From Echinococcus granulosus (lineage: Eukaryota; Platyhelminthes; Cestoda; Cyclophyllidea; Taeniidae): a stretch of 64,000 nt of DNA. Below the pieces are notes generated by a model. That model searched no databases and was not told where the DNA came from. It saw nothing but the letters and a program-made list of their open reading frames with translations. A program made the translations under genes and the position numbers. The DNA lies in NCBI RefSeq assembly GCF_000524195.1, contig NW_020170475.1:133902-197901 (forward strand), given 5' to 3'. The first letter of the stretch is position 1. Each line of letters begins with the position of its first letter. This document shows positions 24,001 through 34,847 of this stretch, in pieces.

Positions 24001-27000
24001 TTGAGAGCTCAGATTCACACGATTCGGAAGAAAACATGCATTTGGAAATGGATCGACAGAACTTGCACTACGAAAGGGCTCTTTACAAACAGCAGTATCT
24101 GGTTACTGAGGCTGGAGCCATGGTCCGCTGCTTCAACATGGAATTGCGTACATTGAGTCATCAAAAGGTGAACCTTGACTTGCTGATGGGGCGTGCAAAT
24201 CTTAATTTGCTCATTCTGTATGAAGAGTACAAACTACTGACCGAGTTTGAAAAGGCAGAACAAGGTCTAGCAACGAATTATGAGGCCAAAACCGAGGAAA
24301 AGAATGAGGTTGACCGAAAGGTGGGTCCTTCAGCACGTCAAGAATTTAAAAGCAATTAGCTATTACTTTTTCGTGAAACGTTGCCGAAATTTGCGCTTGA
24401 AATTTAGCAGCATAAGTTTTAACATTTAACGATAGTATTCCCAATTAATTCATAGAAAAAACAGTCATAACTTCTTAGTAGTGAGAAAAGGAATTCGAAT
24501 GGGCTTTAAATCACCCGTGCCTATTTCCTATGAACATATTGTTTAATTTGGTGCGATAATACATTCCACATTTAAATCACTTATAGTATTGTGGAGAACT
24601 TTGAAGTTGCAGTCGTGGTGATTAAATTCATTCAAGTGTTAATCGCTGCACTCCAAATCCCTAAAGGTTACTGAGACGGAGGTGGAGATCGCAGAAACGT
24701 TGGCGAACATCGAACGATTGGTAGCGAAAGAAAACGGAGTTCACGAAAAATTCAAGGAATTCCTCGGTGAAAACCACAAATGGGGCGATTTTCTCCACAA
24801 GGTCTACAGAAAGAGGGTCAAACGGAAGGTAAAAGGTGTTGCCACCGGTAAGACAGTAGTCCATCGCCAGTTGAAGATAGTTAATTTCGAGGTTAGCATT
24901 ATCTTCAAACCTTTAAATGCTTTTTTCGAGTAGGCAAATGATGTTATTTGAAGTTAGGAAAGAATTTCTGCCAAAAATAATAAGGGATAGCAGGTCATGC
25001 GCACCATGAGATTGGGCTTACTTCTGGCTTCTGGTAGAATGCTGTTTGTAAGCATAAGTAAGTAGGAACAACTTTTTTTGAAATTGTAATAATTGGATGC
25101 GATTCCAGGTTGCTCAAGCTACACAGCGAAATCCCTGATTTAAATGTATCTAACAGCATGTTTTGAAAATCTCACTTGCCATAACTGGTTCACTATACTG
25201 CCACCCGGGATTTCGCTTGTTTGGAATACGACTTGAATGCATGGAGCATTAACTGATGGTTGATGATTTTGTAGTGGTTCATTTTTTAGCAAAAGGCATC
25301 AAAAGTCTTTTTTGGTTAAAGTAGGCTTTTGAATGTATTGTAAGGGTTATATATACTGACCTTGAGAATGAATTAATAGATGTGGGTAGGTAATCAGGCT
25401 CTACATATTCACCTCTATTTCGTAGAAACAAAATTTCTTTCATTTCATATTTTTATTGCTAGTTCTTGTGCAACAGAAACAATGTCGCTCACTTTACTTT
25501 TCTCTAAAAGACGAAGGGGAATCGGGTGGGTCATTGTCATCCTCGTCGGAGGACTCGGAGTGGAACGAGTCAGATGAGGCGGAGGAGAATGAGAATGATG
25601 ACGACGAGGAAGGTAACATCCTTGACCTCGACATCTGCCCATCGGGCTGCGCGCAGGCAGATTTCGATCAAACCATCTTCTTTCGCGAGCAGCGCCTCGA
25701 TGTAGAGGATGAGATCTCAGACCAAAAACGCCTCCTCGAAGCCCAGCGAAAGGAGGCGGAGGCCCTCGCCAAACGGTCACGGTCAGCGCAGCAAAGTCTG
25801 CAACAGGCTACTGCGGAGTTGCAAGCCTTTCAGGTATGACAACCCCTCCGCTCTATTTCTGTCAAAAATTCGACTTCCTACACATTCACGAGCATTAATG
25901 CTTGCACATCTTTTTTCCCAAGTTTCCAATGTTTAACCTATGCTTAATAATCTGTTTCAAAAGTTAAAACCCAAATGCAACTCTTTTACAAGAGTTTTTA
26001 ATAAGTCATTGAAGTCATTTTAAGTTGATAAACTGCAAATTACATGGCCCTTTGTTGTATTTTATAGTGCTTGCGCTATTATTTTACATGCCTCATGCTT
26101 TTGTACGGTGGAGTTTTTGGAATGTCCAAAGGAGATACATTTGATACTGCTTTTCATTACATTATTTTACAATCGGCTAGAGGTTTTCCAAGTCCCAACC
26201 CTGATTAATGATGAACTTATTTTTTATTTGATGTCACATTTCCCAACACTGAGTGTGGAAACACGGGGAAGGTATCAATGTGTCGGCTTCATGTCTCGAT
26301 CACCTAGTTTATAGTTTTATAAGCAAGGCAATTTCCGTACGCATTACAAGTTATTTAAATTCATTTTTTATTGGAACTAAATGTTTTCGATCATAATTGT
26401 GTTCTAAAACTAAACTAGGAATAAAAAATCGGTGGGAAAAAACGAAATGCTTCTGCGCCGGTAAAAGTGGACAGTCATATACATTCAAAAATGATAAGAA
26501 AATATTAAGGAGTTATTTGTAACCGAATAATGCTGGTCATTTAGAATCTTACCTAGATTTATTATTTAAAATATTCTCAATATGTAGTATTTTTAATTTA
26601 TTCAATGCTGTTTTAAAAGTTGCGATCATGACTAAACATCACATCTCTACATGCAATCAAAGTTTATGATGAATTGGGCTCTATAAGATAAGGCCACAAA
26701 ACATAATTAGAATCAAGAGCAATTTGAAGTCTTTTAAAATACTTCTTTAAATTTGAAAGGAGCTATTTTCAGTGGATATGACTTTACTTTAGTTGGAGAA
26801 ACAGAGGAAGTTGAACGTCCTCGAGCGCTTGGTCAGTCTGCGACTGGACCAGGTCATTTTCTTCGAGGACAAGTCACTTCCGCAGGACTTTGCACCGATC
26901 CTTGTCTTTAGGCACGACAACGTGAATCGCCTGCGACGGCGCATTCAGGCACTGGAGGATGAGAAACGTGTTCAGCGGAAGGAGAAGAGACAAGCTAAGG

Positions 27001-28263
27001 AGAAGCATCTCATGCTTCAACGCCACAAAAAAGTCTTTCTGGTGCGTTGACCGAACAACTTTCAGGCCAAAGTTGTTATTCTTCATTTTGAAAAATGCTT
27101 TATTGAAAAGATTATCGACCTACCCACTAGTTATTGTATACTGCATTGCACAAAACACCTTAGGGTATTCTATTCACCTGATTCATGATAATGATCAAAG
27201 GCACTTTTGATGATGAACATGATTACTGCTACTCCCATCAGCAAAGTATTGTTCAACTTATTGAGGCCTTCTGCTCCTAACTTCTGATTACTTCATCATT
27301 TGTTTCATTGATGCAAATTATTGGTTCCTGTCAAATTTGATTTCTGTGTTTTGATTATTTAAGTTGGTAATCGAAACGCTCCTTGATTTGCAGAATAACT
27401 GTAATACCCAAGCGACATTCACAGTCTCAACATAGAGTTCAGGAAATGAGTCCACCACTTTTTGCTGTCAAATTATGGCAGACAGGGCCACTACCGGATT
27501 TGATTACTGTTTTCAGGAAGAGTTGAAGAAGATGGCAGTGAAGTGCGACCTGATGATGATTGACAAGTTCGGTCGCCTGGACGACTTAGAAAAATTGGAA
27601 ACGATTCATCCCAAGGTGGAAGAGATCACACTTCGCATGCTGGCGTTACAGGCGCGCATCCAACGGGAAGAGGATGAGGCGGAAGAGCGCCTGCGAGATG
27701 CTCGAGACATCTACGTCGCGCAGCTGCGTGAGAACACTCGTTTGGTAGTGAAAACTCTCATGCTGTTTAATGAGCTGCAAACCCTCTCCGCCTCCATGGA
27801 CAGTTACATGCGCAATCCAGTTAGTGCACAATCCATATTTCTCTTTTTCATTAGATATGCCCAATCTGCAAAATAACTATTTGCTAACTTAGTCAATTCA
27901 TTAAACAAAAACCGACACAACCCTTATCGGTACCTTTTTACCCAAAATTGTATTTTGGGTAGAATGAAAAAAGGATAATTTAAAAATGAGCACAAGAAGG
28001 TGAAACAATTTGATAGAAAGTACGAATATAAACGTTTTTCTTTTATTTTCTAGAATAGAGAACTTTGTGAAGGAATCATTAAGGACAGAGTCGAAACAGC
28101 GAATCGCCTAAAAGTTCTGCAATCTCAGGCTGAAGAAATTAATAAGCTGACGGCAGAAATCCGATGCCTATCGGCAAAGGCACCCAAGGTGCTCCCAACC
28201 GTTCAGGCGCCTTCAACCATCCGACCGAGTACCGATTCCAAGCTTAATTCAATGAACGTATAG
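15075..28263 (+). CDS. CFAP44: Cilia- and flagella-associated protein 44 (CFAP44/WDR52)
   Basis: Axonemal WD40 and coiled-coil protein that, with CFAP43, forms the tether/tether-head linking the inner-arm dynein I1/f motor to the doublet. In a tapeworm it would serve sperm axonemes, flame cells and sensory cilia. The 24 exons are 15075-15646, 16574-17033, 17118-17273, 17769-17916, 18034-18128, 18216-18419, 18693-18860, 18979-19210, 19457-19587, 19853-20223, 20576-20687, 21273-21479, 21554-21684, 21846-22030, 22417-22571, 23032-23220, 23268-23452, 23500-23599, 23640-24320, 24667-24835, 25511-25833, 26793-27041, 27517-27819 and 28054-28263. They total 5736 nt, 1911 aa (human about 1850). Order: acidic N-terminus; WD40 region to about residue 880 with LRSTGGLGIGAADVHP, VAEKGELPNICIYEYPSL, GDEPNYLLTIWDW, KVLSGCEWGNLLLW and LELEPMNEL; then long coiled coils with SHMR, WEELYARKP, ENHKWGDFLHKVY, a Ser/Asp/Glu patch before LDLDICPSGC, and DLEKLETIHPKVEE. 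Least certain joins are 22030/22417 and 24835/25511, chosen by phase. Confidence 0.95.
27939..27961. repeat. Perfect 10-bp inverted repeat in a CFAP44 intron
   Basis: TACCCAAAAT, a three-base spacer, then the exact reverse complement ATTTTGGGTA. It would form a tight hairpin in the last CFAP44 intron (27820-28053) on either strand. It is too short to call a transposon end or an RNA gene, and no flanking target duplication is visible. Confidence 0.7.
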
Positions 28264-28447
28264 TAAAAACAATCTATTCACAGATGCCACTTTCTTCAAA
28301 CCAATAGCAAACAGCTTTATAAGCCACTGCTGGATTCCTTCTGAATACCATCAAAGTGCCTGCCTGCATTGTCGTGTTAAATACCAAAGCGTACACTTAC
28401 CTTCGTTACTACCTACAGTGAACTACATGGAACCAGATAAAATTAAA
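28264..28447 (+). terminator. Probable CFAP44 3' UTR with ATTAAA
   Basis: Non-coding sequence after the TAG at 28261-28263. ATTAAA at 28442-28447 is the nearest plausible polyadenylation signal; I saw no AATAAA closer to the stop. Assignment is by position only. Confidence 0.35.
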
Positions 28448-28882
28448 AAAGGGCAACAAACGATTTTATTTCAAGATCTGAGTACTGAATCAAATTCGAC
28501 TTCGGGATTTCAAAAACAGTAATTGACTTCCAATGACTTGCGTCTATTGACGTTCTGTAGCAGTGAGCGCTACCACTTATGCGTACAATGCCGGGATTTT
28601 TTTCCGCAACACTCCACAACAGTCCTCCAAGGTGCCAGCCACTCTACTTTTTCCAGCAAGAAGAATAGACTAAAATTGTAAGCTGTTAATTAAGCGAGGA
28701 ATTGTTAGCGTTGCTCGATAAAAGTAAGCATTCGTATAGTCATAATTTCGCGGGCACTTAAGGTTTCAACTTTGTATTTCCGCTAAGTGGCAATGGACTC
28801 CAAGCCAGGATAATAGCCTCCATGGCACTTCCGCACCTTAGTGGTACGTTTCCTGCCATGGTATTATGACTACCTGTCATTA

Positions 28883-29033
28883 CGTAGCGTCCCGGGACTT
28901 CCCAGAGGATGAAATAAGACAGAATACTTGGAGAGAATATACATATTCGGCATACAGAAGGTACCGGGCTACTGGCAGCAGGAAGAACCCACCCGGCGCG
29001 GTGCAGCGGCTAAGTCAAAGGCAGCTCCACACA
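28883..29033 (+). mobile_element. LTR-like repeat, copy A
   Basis: One of three related copies in the window. It starts GTAGCGTCCCGGGACT and runs through AATACT, AGAATA, CATATTC, AGAAGGT, GGGCTA, CCCACCCGGCG and GGTGCAGCGG to a CTAA...TCAAAG end. It aligns by eye along about 150 bp with copy B (62761-62909, opposite strand) and more weakly with copy C (60317-60466). It falls within a short open frame (28866-29129), which is therefore not a gene. No second terminal repeat or internal coding region is visible, so it is a solo or degraded copy. Confidence 0.65.
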
Positions 29034-32000
29034 AAAGCGGAGTTAAACAACCAACGTATTAAAATTATGCTAATAGCAAATTCAGTCCACTACCGTTTTA
29101 AACTAACAAGAAGAAGACAGCTTGCATAATATTTGTCAGCAACCAGTTTTGACTAGTTGTTTAAATTTGTGACTTAGTTGGCACTATGAATCCAAAAGGA
29201 CACGCATTACTAGTTTTTAAACATTTTTTAGTTTTTAGTACAATTTTTTATTTAAACATAGAAAAAATTAAGGATGGAATTGTCTAGTAATTTTGTTTAA
29301 GTCGATGCGCAACAGTGCGCGTCTGATAAAAGATGAGGTTTGGTGAGCTTCATTACAGGCGAGGCGTTATAACATACAGTATATCGCCTTATGAAGTGAA
29401 TGCATTCAAGGGCTTCTTCAGCCAAGGGTTTCCGAATTTCGTTAGACGTTTTCGTGAGAAATTTCTCGTGGTTGCAAGTCGTAAGCGGATTGTGTTCAGT
29501 CAACCTATTTAGCCTTCATTTTCACCTTCTCAATTATCTACTGGGCAAACGTTGAGAATGCCAGATCGAAAAGAAAGGCTTACTTGCAAAAGAAGAACTG
29601 AATGGTTGTCATTAAGGACCTAACTACGTTTAACACCTAGTTGCGCAGCCTTCGGCTCAGGTTTGTTATCCAGAAATTGAATTCTTTTAATAAACAACAC
29701 TTTGCTTCTGTTTTTCTTTGTGTGTGTTGAATTGCGGCTAGTATGCTGGCCTATGTTCTCAAAGTACCCTTTTTCCACTACCTAGTTATGCTACAGCTAC
29801 CATTGGGTCAGTTGCTCGGCAAATGTTGTAGTTGTAACTGGTGGATTTGTGTTTTACTTGATGAAATAGTTTTAGTGTTGTACGAGGAGTCATGAGCTCC
29901 CGTTAGTTATCTCCGTACGATGCAGTCTGCCAATAAGGGGCATTTGTTTGTGCGTATTTGTTTGGGGTTGTTCTAGCCCACGGAGTCCTTTAATCGGTTT
30001 TGTATTGCAGTGTTAAAGGGAGATATTAGGCTATGGTCTGACATCGTGTCCCTCAGAGTGTGATGCCACACCTGTGCGTCTGGGCGGCTGACCTGCACGT
30101 TCGCCGATACTGCTTTGCGCAATTGTCTGCTGGCAAGGTTCGCATTAAGTATTTTCTTAGCAAGTATAACTCAGGTTATTGGGTAGCTTGCAAATGAAGT
30201 AGGTGCGCTTGCATTCACAATGCTAAATATCTGGAACATGGGTGTGGCAGTTGGCTTGTTCTGTTCGCTTTTGCGAGGTTTTAGGTCCTTAGCCAGACTA
30301 CTATTAGCGTAAGTTGTGCTCCTATAGAGGGCTTTAATGGTACAAAGGCATCCTAGCAGTGGTTATCCATTCGGCCAATCGCTATAATATCGTGGTTTAT
30401 TTGGTTGATTGTTCACTGTTACCGCCTCCATCCTCATGCAGATCCGTGCTGAGCTTTGTCCGTAATAAATGGGGTTAAATTAATACGTTAATTTGTTGTT
30501 AATAGTAAAAATGCAATTTTCTCTGTTACCACTGCAAAAAGTAGTAGAGTTTCTTACATAATACATTTTGAATTAAAAAAGCGACATGGAAAGTCTGGTA
30601 ATCACAAGTGTAGCGAAGAAATGAGGCTAACAAAAGATGTTAGCATTAGCAGTGAAAAGCGGATTGTTACGGTACCGCTAGCGGTTGTCGTTCGTTGAGT
30701 TACGGAGATGCCGTTTTCAAGATGTCTGAACTTCTGGAACACCGGTGATTGCGTCAGTTCTGGCTGAGTATTCTGCTCGCGACTAAGGTAAGGATCTTTT
30801 TCTGCGAAAAAATTAAATCGAATTAACCAGTATCCAATTAAAAGCTCGCTTCTGTTGACGAAAGTTTACCATGAGGTAAGTTAGTCTCTTGGAAACCGGT
30901 AGTTTGATATAATGAAACACATGAATAATAATTAGACCCTGATACATCCATCAGATATCTTTAAGGCACGGACGCTAAAACAGAGTAAATCTTTTGGATG
31001 TCTGGCTCAGAAGGAGATAGTGATAGTAAGAAATGGGACTGTCACACTTTAAATTATATCAAAATAAAGTCTTAACAAACACGGGGGAAAGTTTTTCTAA
31101 AAAAGGTGAAGTTTCCCGCAGAATGAAGCCAAAAGTAAATGTCATGCTTGGAAGTGCTTTAAGGCACTAGAGATAATGAAAGACTTTGTCAATCAAACTT
31201 AATATGTCTCGCATTTCAATGCATTTCACCGAAACGCGTGTGATAATAAACTGTCGCGATGCGATTCCCTAAAATTTGATGAATCGTAGCCAATTTCACT
31301 AGACTGAAAAAATAAATACAATTTTTGTAAACAACCCTTTTTTCTGTTTAAATTCAGCTTTTGAAATAAGATCGCATTCTTTTAATCACACTTTGGAGGT
31401 GCTAGAAAAAATGCTCATTATGCGCTATGCATATTGTTAAAGGGAAGATTTACATACAAGTTTTGAAAAGATTCTCCGATTATTTTCAAGACATCTATAA
31501 TCGGTCTCAATATCGAGACCAGTATGCTGTCCGGTTTGTTTCAGGTTTTCAACTGATTTATCAGTTGCGTTCATTTAAGTGACGTTATGAAGTTTATTAC
31601 AACCATTAAATTTTCTAAAAGTTCACTCAGAAGGCCATTGTTGGCGTTGTGATTGTCCTAACGCTTTTTATTTCGTTTAGGGAAAATTAAAGGAAATTGC
31701 GCTTAATACTAAAACTGTTCCAGCTGTTCTTGTCAACTAAAGTACAGTATTTATTAAAGTAGAGGCAATTTTATCACACAGTTTTATTCCATTTTCCCCT
31801 CACGAACTCGCAAAGAGTTGTGTGCGCAAATGCGTAGGCAGAACCTTGGTGCTAGATGTTCACAATCAGATTTGACAAACACGTAAGAAGTATAAGTGGT
31901 GCTTTATGGAAATTCCCTACACCGGCCTGCCTACTTTCAAAATACCATAGTTTTGAGCCACCACGAACTCCTCTATAAGTGGTAATATGGAGCCCAGTTT

Positions 32001-34702
32001 AAAAATGATATCTCCTGCAAAAGGTAGATAGATAAATTTGGGGATTTAAGCTCGGGTCGGTTTATAATCCTAAACGTTTTATAGCGAAAATCCGAAAAAA
32101 AAACAGCTAATGAAAGGCAGAAAATTGCATGGGAAACGATTTCTTTTCAAAGAACATTGAATTTTTTTCGGCGACAGTTGTGGAATTCTTAAGCTAGGTA
32201 AGTGTTACTGACTTGCTATGGTTGGTAGATAGAAGTCAGTAATGTCTCTCAAAGTAACACCTTAAAATCACAACCTCTTTCCTTTTTAACTCTGTAGTTA
32301 AGTACTCAACATCTCACTCCACAAGTAATAGCACTGTTCCACTAACCCCTTCAAAAACTTGCTCTAATTAAACTCTTAATTTCCAGGGTTTATTGACGGT
32401 GAATCTTTTTGAATATGCATTAAATTTCCGTTTGCGCTTAGAAAGATGTGAATAACCTTTGGGCTGAATCATTTGAACGTGGGGTAAGGCAACGCCTTAC
32501 ATATCACTTTGTAGTAGTTTAACGAAACCCAACACAGGGTCCTTGTTAAAACGGAGTTGTTGTGTTAAAAGTGTAAAAGTGGAAGTGAGCGTGATAGACA
32601 ACTGCTTCTTCATAGATAAAGGAAATAGAATGAAGATGAATGCAATAAGGGGAATGAATACGTAAGCAGAGTTACGTGCCCAAAAATATTCACCAAGCAA
32701 GACAACCGTGATATATGTATTGCAAATCATTATTTAGGGTAATTTGAAGCATCATTTTGAGCCTGTAGCTATTCATTACTTCTTACAAAATCACTTGAGG
32801 TATCAAATGAAAAGGTAATTTACTCGTAGTCAATCTATTTGTTTACATTCAGCTTAATTATTTGAAATGCTTTGTCATATTTATTAGTTCTGGTGGATTC
32901 AATTATACCTAACAGAAGCGCTCAAGGGAAACACTTCAACGGAGTTAATCATTTTCCGGGGCAAATATTTTCCAATTCCAAACAATTAAGAACAATTATG
33001 ATAGCACTATCAAATCCTAACCAGTTAAATGCTAGGCGCATTACATTGTACAAGTCTCTAATACGCACCCTTATTTAAATGATCGAGAAAGAAAAAAAAA
33101 TATAAAAAAGGCTTGAGTTAGAGCTATTCATTACGAAAACAATTTCTAAAATTAGTATTTGGGCCATTGATTAGAGTGTGCAAAAGTACGGTAATTTTAG
33201 GAGGCAAAACAGCACATCCGTATAGAAGAATTTGAGGTGCCCCATAAGGCAACAAGACAAAGTGCAAGCAGCAAATAATCTTTCCTCCATTGTACAGTCC
33301 CATTCTCTAAGTTCTGACTCAGAAAAACGTAGATTGTAGTTACGAATGGCCCTTGTTTTGGCTTTCATCAATAGTTCTATGAGGCGATAAAATGGAAGTT
33401 CCATGAATATGACAGAATTTGGCAAAGGATTTTTATGAATTGTCTGCACTTGAAAGAAACTGGCTATATTTTTGTGCAACGCTAAGCTAGCTCTAATGGG
33501 AGATCATCACTCTCGAGCAAGAATGCAGCAACAATAGAATTGAAAATATACGACAATGGATTACGTAGCCATTAAAATACACTTTTTCGTGTGCCATATG
33601 GCAAAGGCGCCTGTATATTCAAGGGGGATAAAATTTATCTGTACTGCAATTTTTAAGGCTACTTTTACCATCAAGATCCTAAAATAGGTTATCTGCACCT
33701 GACTAGGTGACACACTTTTTCTGGCACGAAACCAAAGGGACGATAGTATCAGGTAATTTTCTTTCGGCTGCAAAAGAAATTTGCGTTCCTGGCAACAGGA
33801 ACTACAAAAGCCAACCCAATAAATGTATCGTTCTCATCAGGTTAGTAGCCTTAATCACTACCTTAAAGCGAAGCCGTTTCTTGCTAGATGCGTAGTGATA
33901 ACCGCTTTTTGACAGTCTCATTCCTCGGGAGTATCTTCTACACTTGCAGAGTTTGCCTCCACTCCAAGTATTTGCTTTAACAACTATTCCTTGAGACTAA
34001 GGGATTGTGAATCTACAAGATCATCAAGGTCAGTGGACGATGGAAAAATTGAACCTGCGTATTAAGTGAAAATGAGGGTGTTATGTATGCATACAAAAGG
34101 GGGCAACAATATGGTTGTGACGAAAATAATTTGATGTAATTAATCATAAAAACTCTACTCAAAAGTGCATACTTTTGCAACCTCTTTCCAATGAGTGTCC
34201 AAAGAAATTGCAAATACAATATTTTATTATTCTGATAGATATCATGCAATAGTTGCTGTGCATTTTTACTGCCTCGGAAGAGTAACTTTCCAATAGATGC
34301 GAAGCATTATCTATGTTTTCTAATTCAATGAAAACTAAATATGTTAAATGATGGAAAGTAAATTTTCAATTCGGCTATTTTTACGTTCTCAGGAAATATT
34401 TTTTAATCCAAAACAATGAGTTTAGGCCCGTCTAAATATGTATATGTCTAGACATACCTAAATTCTTATAAAGTACGGTTAAAGCTTGTCTGTTTCGATG
34501 GAAAACAGCTGAGTTTTCGTAAAACAGACAAAACAGTTGTTTTGCTGAAAAAATAAACAATGAGTGAAGGATGTCTATGCTTTGGAACCGTTACCAAGGC
34601 GTTGCAGAGCATGAGAACAGACGCGTTAGAGAGAAGGAACAAACAGATAAGCAAGCAACTATGCGTACGAACAAAGCAAAAGCAGATAAGAAGGTTCCTC
34701 AC
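29034..34702. other. Long AT-rich stretch without supported genes
   Basis: No open frame here combines splice signals with a recognisable protein. The piece 29640-30470 is less AT-rich than its surroundings and is T/G-skewed on the plus strand. It has no long open frame and no tRNA- or rRNA-like fold that I can recognise. A minus-strand open frame at 33171-33479 is open for 102 codons but lies within the chance expectation for this composition. Either could lie inside a long intron of the minus-strand gene to the right. Confidence 0.4.
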
Positions 34703-34847
34703 CAGCAACAACGTGCATAATTGCCACGGCGGAGGAGTTGTTGATCAATATCTCCCCAAGAGCGCTCTCCTCATATTGACATTGTGGAGTGAGGAAGAGG
34801 TGGATGTTAAAGGTCGGTTTTCCTTCCATTCCTGACTCCTGAATTAT
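34703..34847 (-). CDS. Candidate isolated coding exon, minus strand
   Basis: A 145-nt open segment bounded on the minus strand by an acceptor (ACATCACAG) and a donor (CTG then GTGAGG). The frame starting at phase 0 reads IIQESGMEGKPTFNIHLFLT, continues through PQCQYEESALGEILINNSSA and ends at phase 1. It includes an NNSS glycosylation-type site and one Cys. It is clearly richer in GC than its surroundings. It may be a downstream exon of the large unidentified gene to the right, but intervening exons that would connect the phases were not found. Product unknown. Confidence 0.4.

Noticed and set aside
28866..29129. 87-codon open frame, plus strand, as a small gene
   Set aside because: It overlaps LTR-like copy A, whose homologous copies do not keep the frame.
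29990..30020. TTAATCGGTTTTGTATTGCAG resembling part of a cestode spliced-leader RNA
   Set aside because: Only a partial, rearranged resemblance. There is no donor after the leader and no Sm-site fold that I could see.
33171..33479. 102-codon open frame, minus strand
   Set aside because: It has one acceptor-like site but no donor or partner exon, and its length is within chance expectation.
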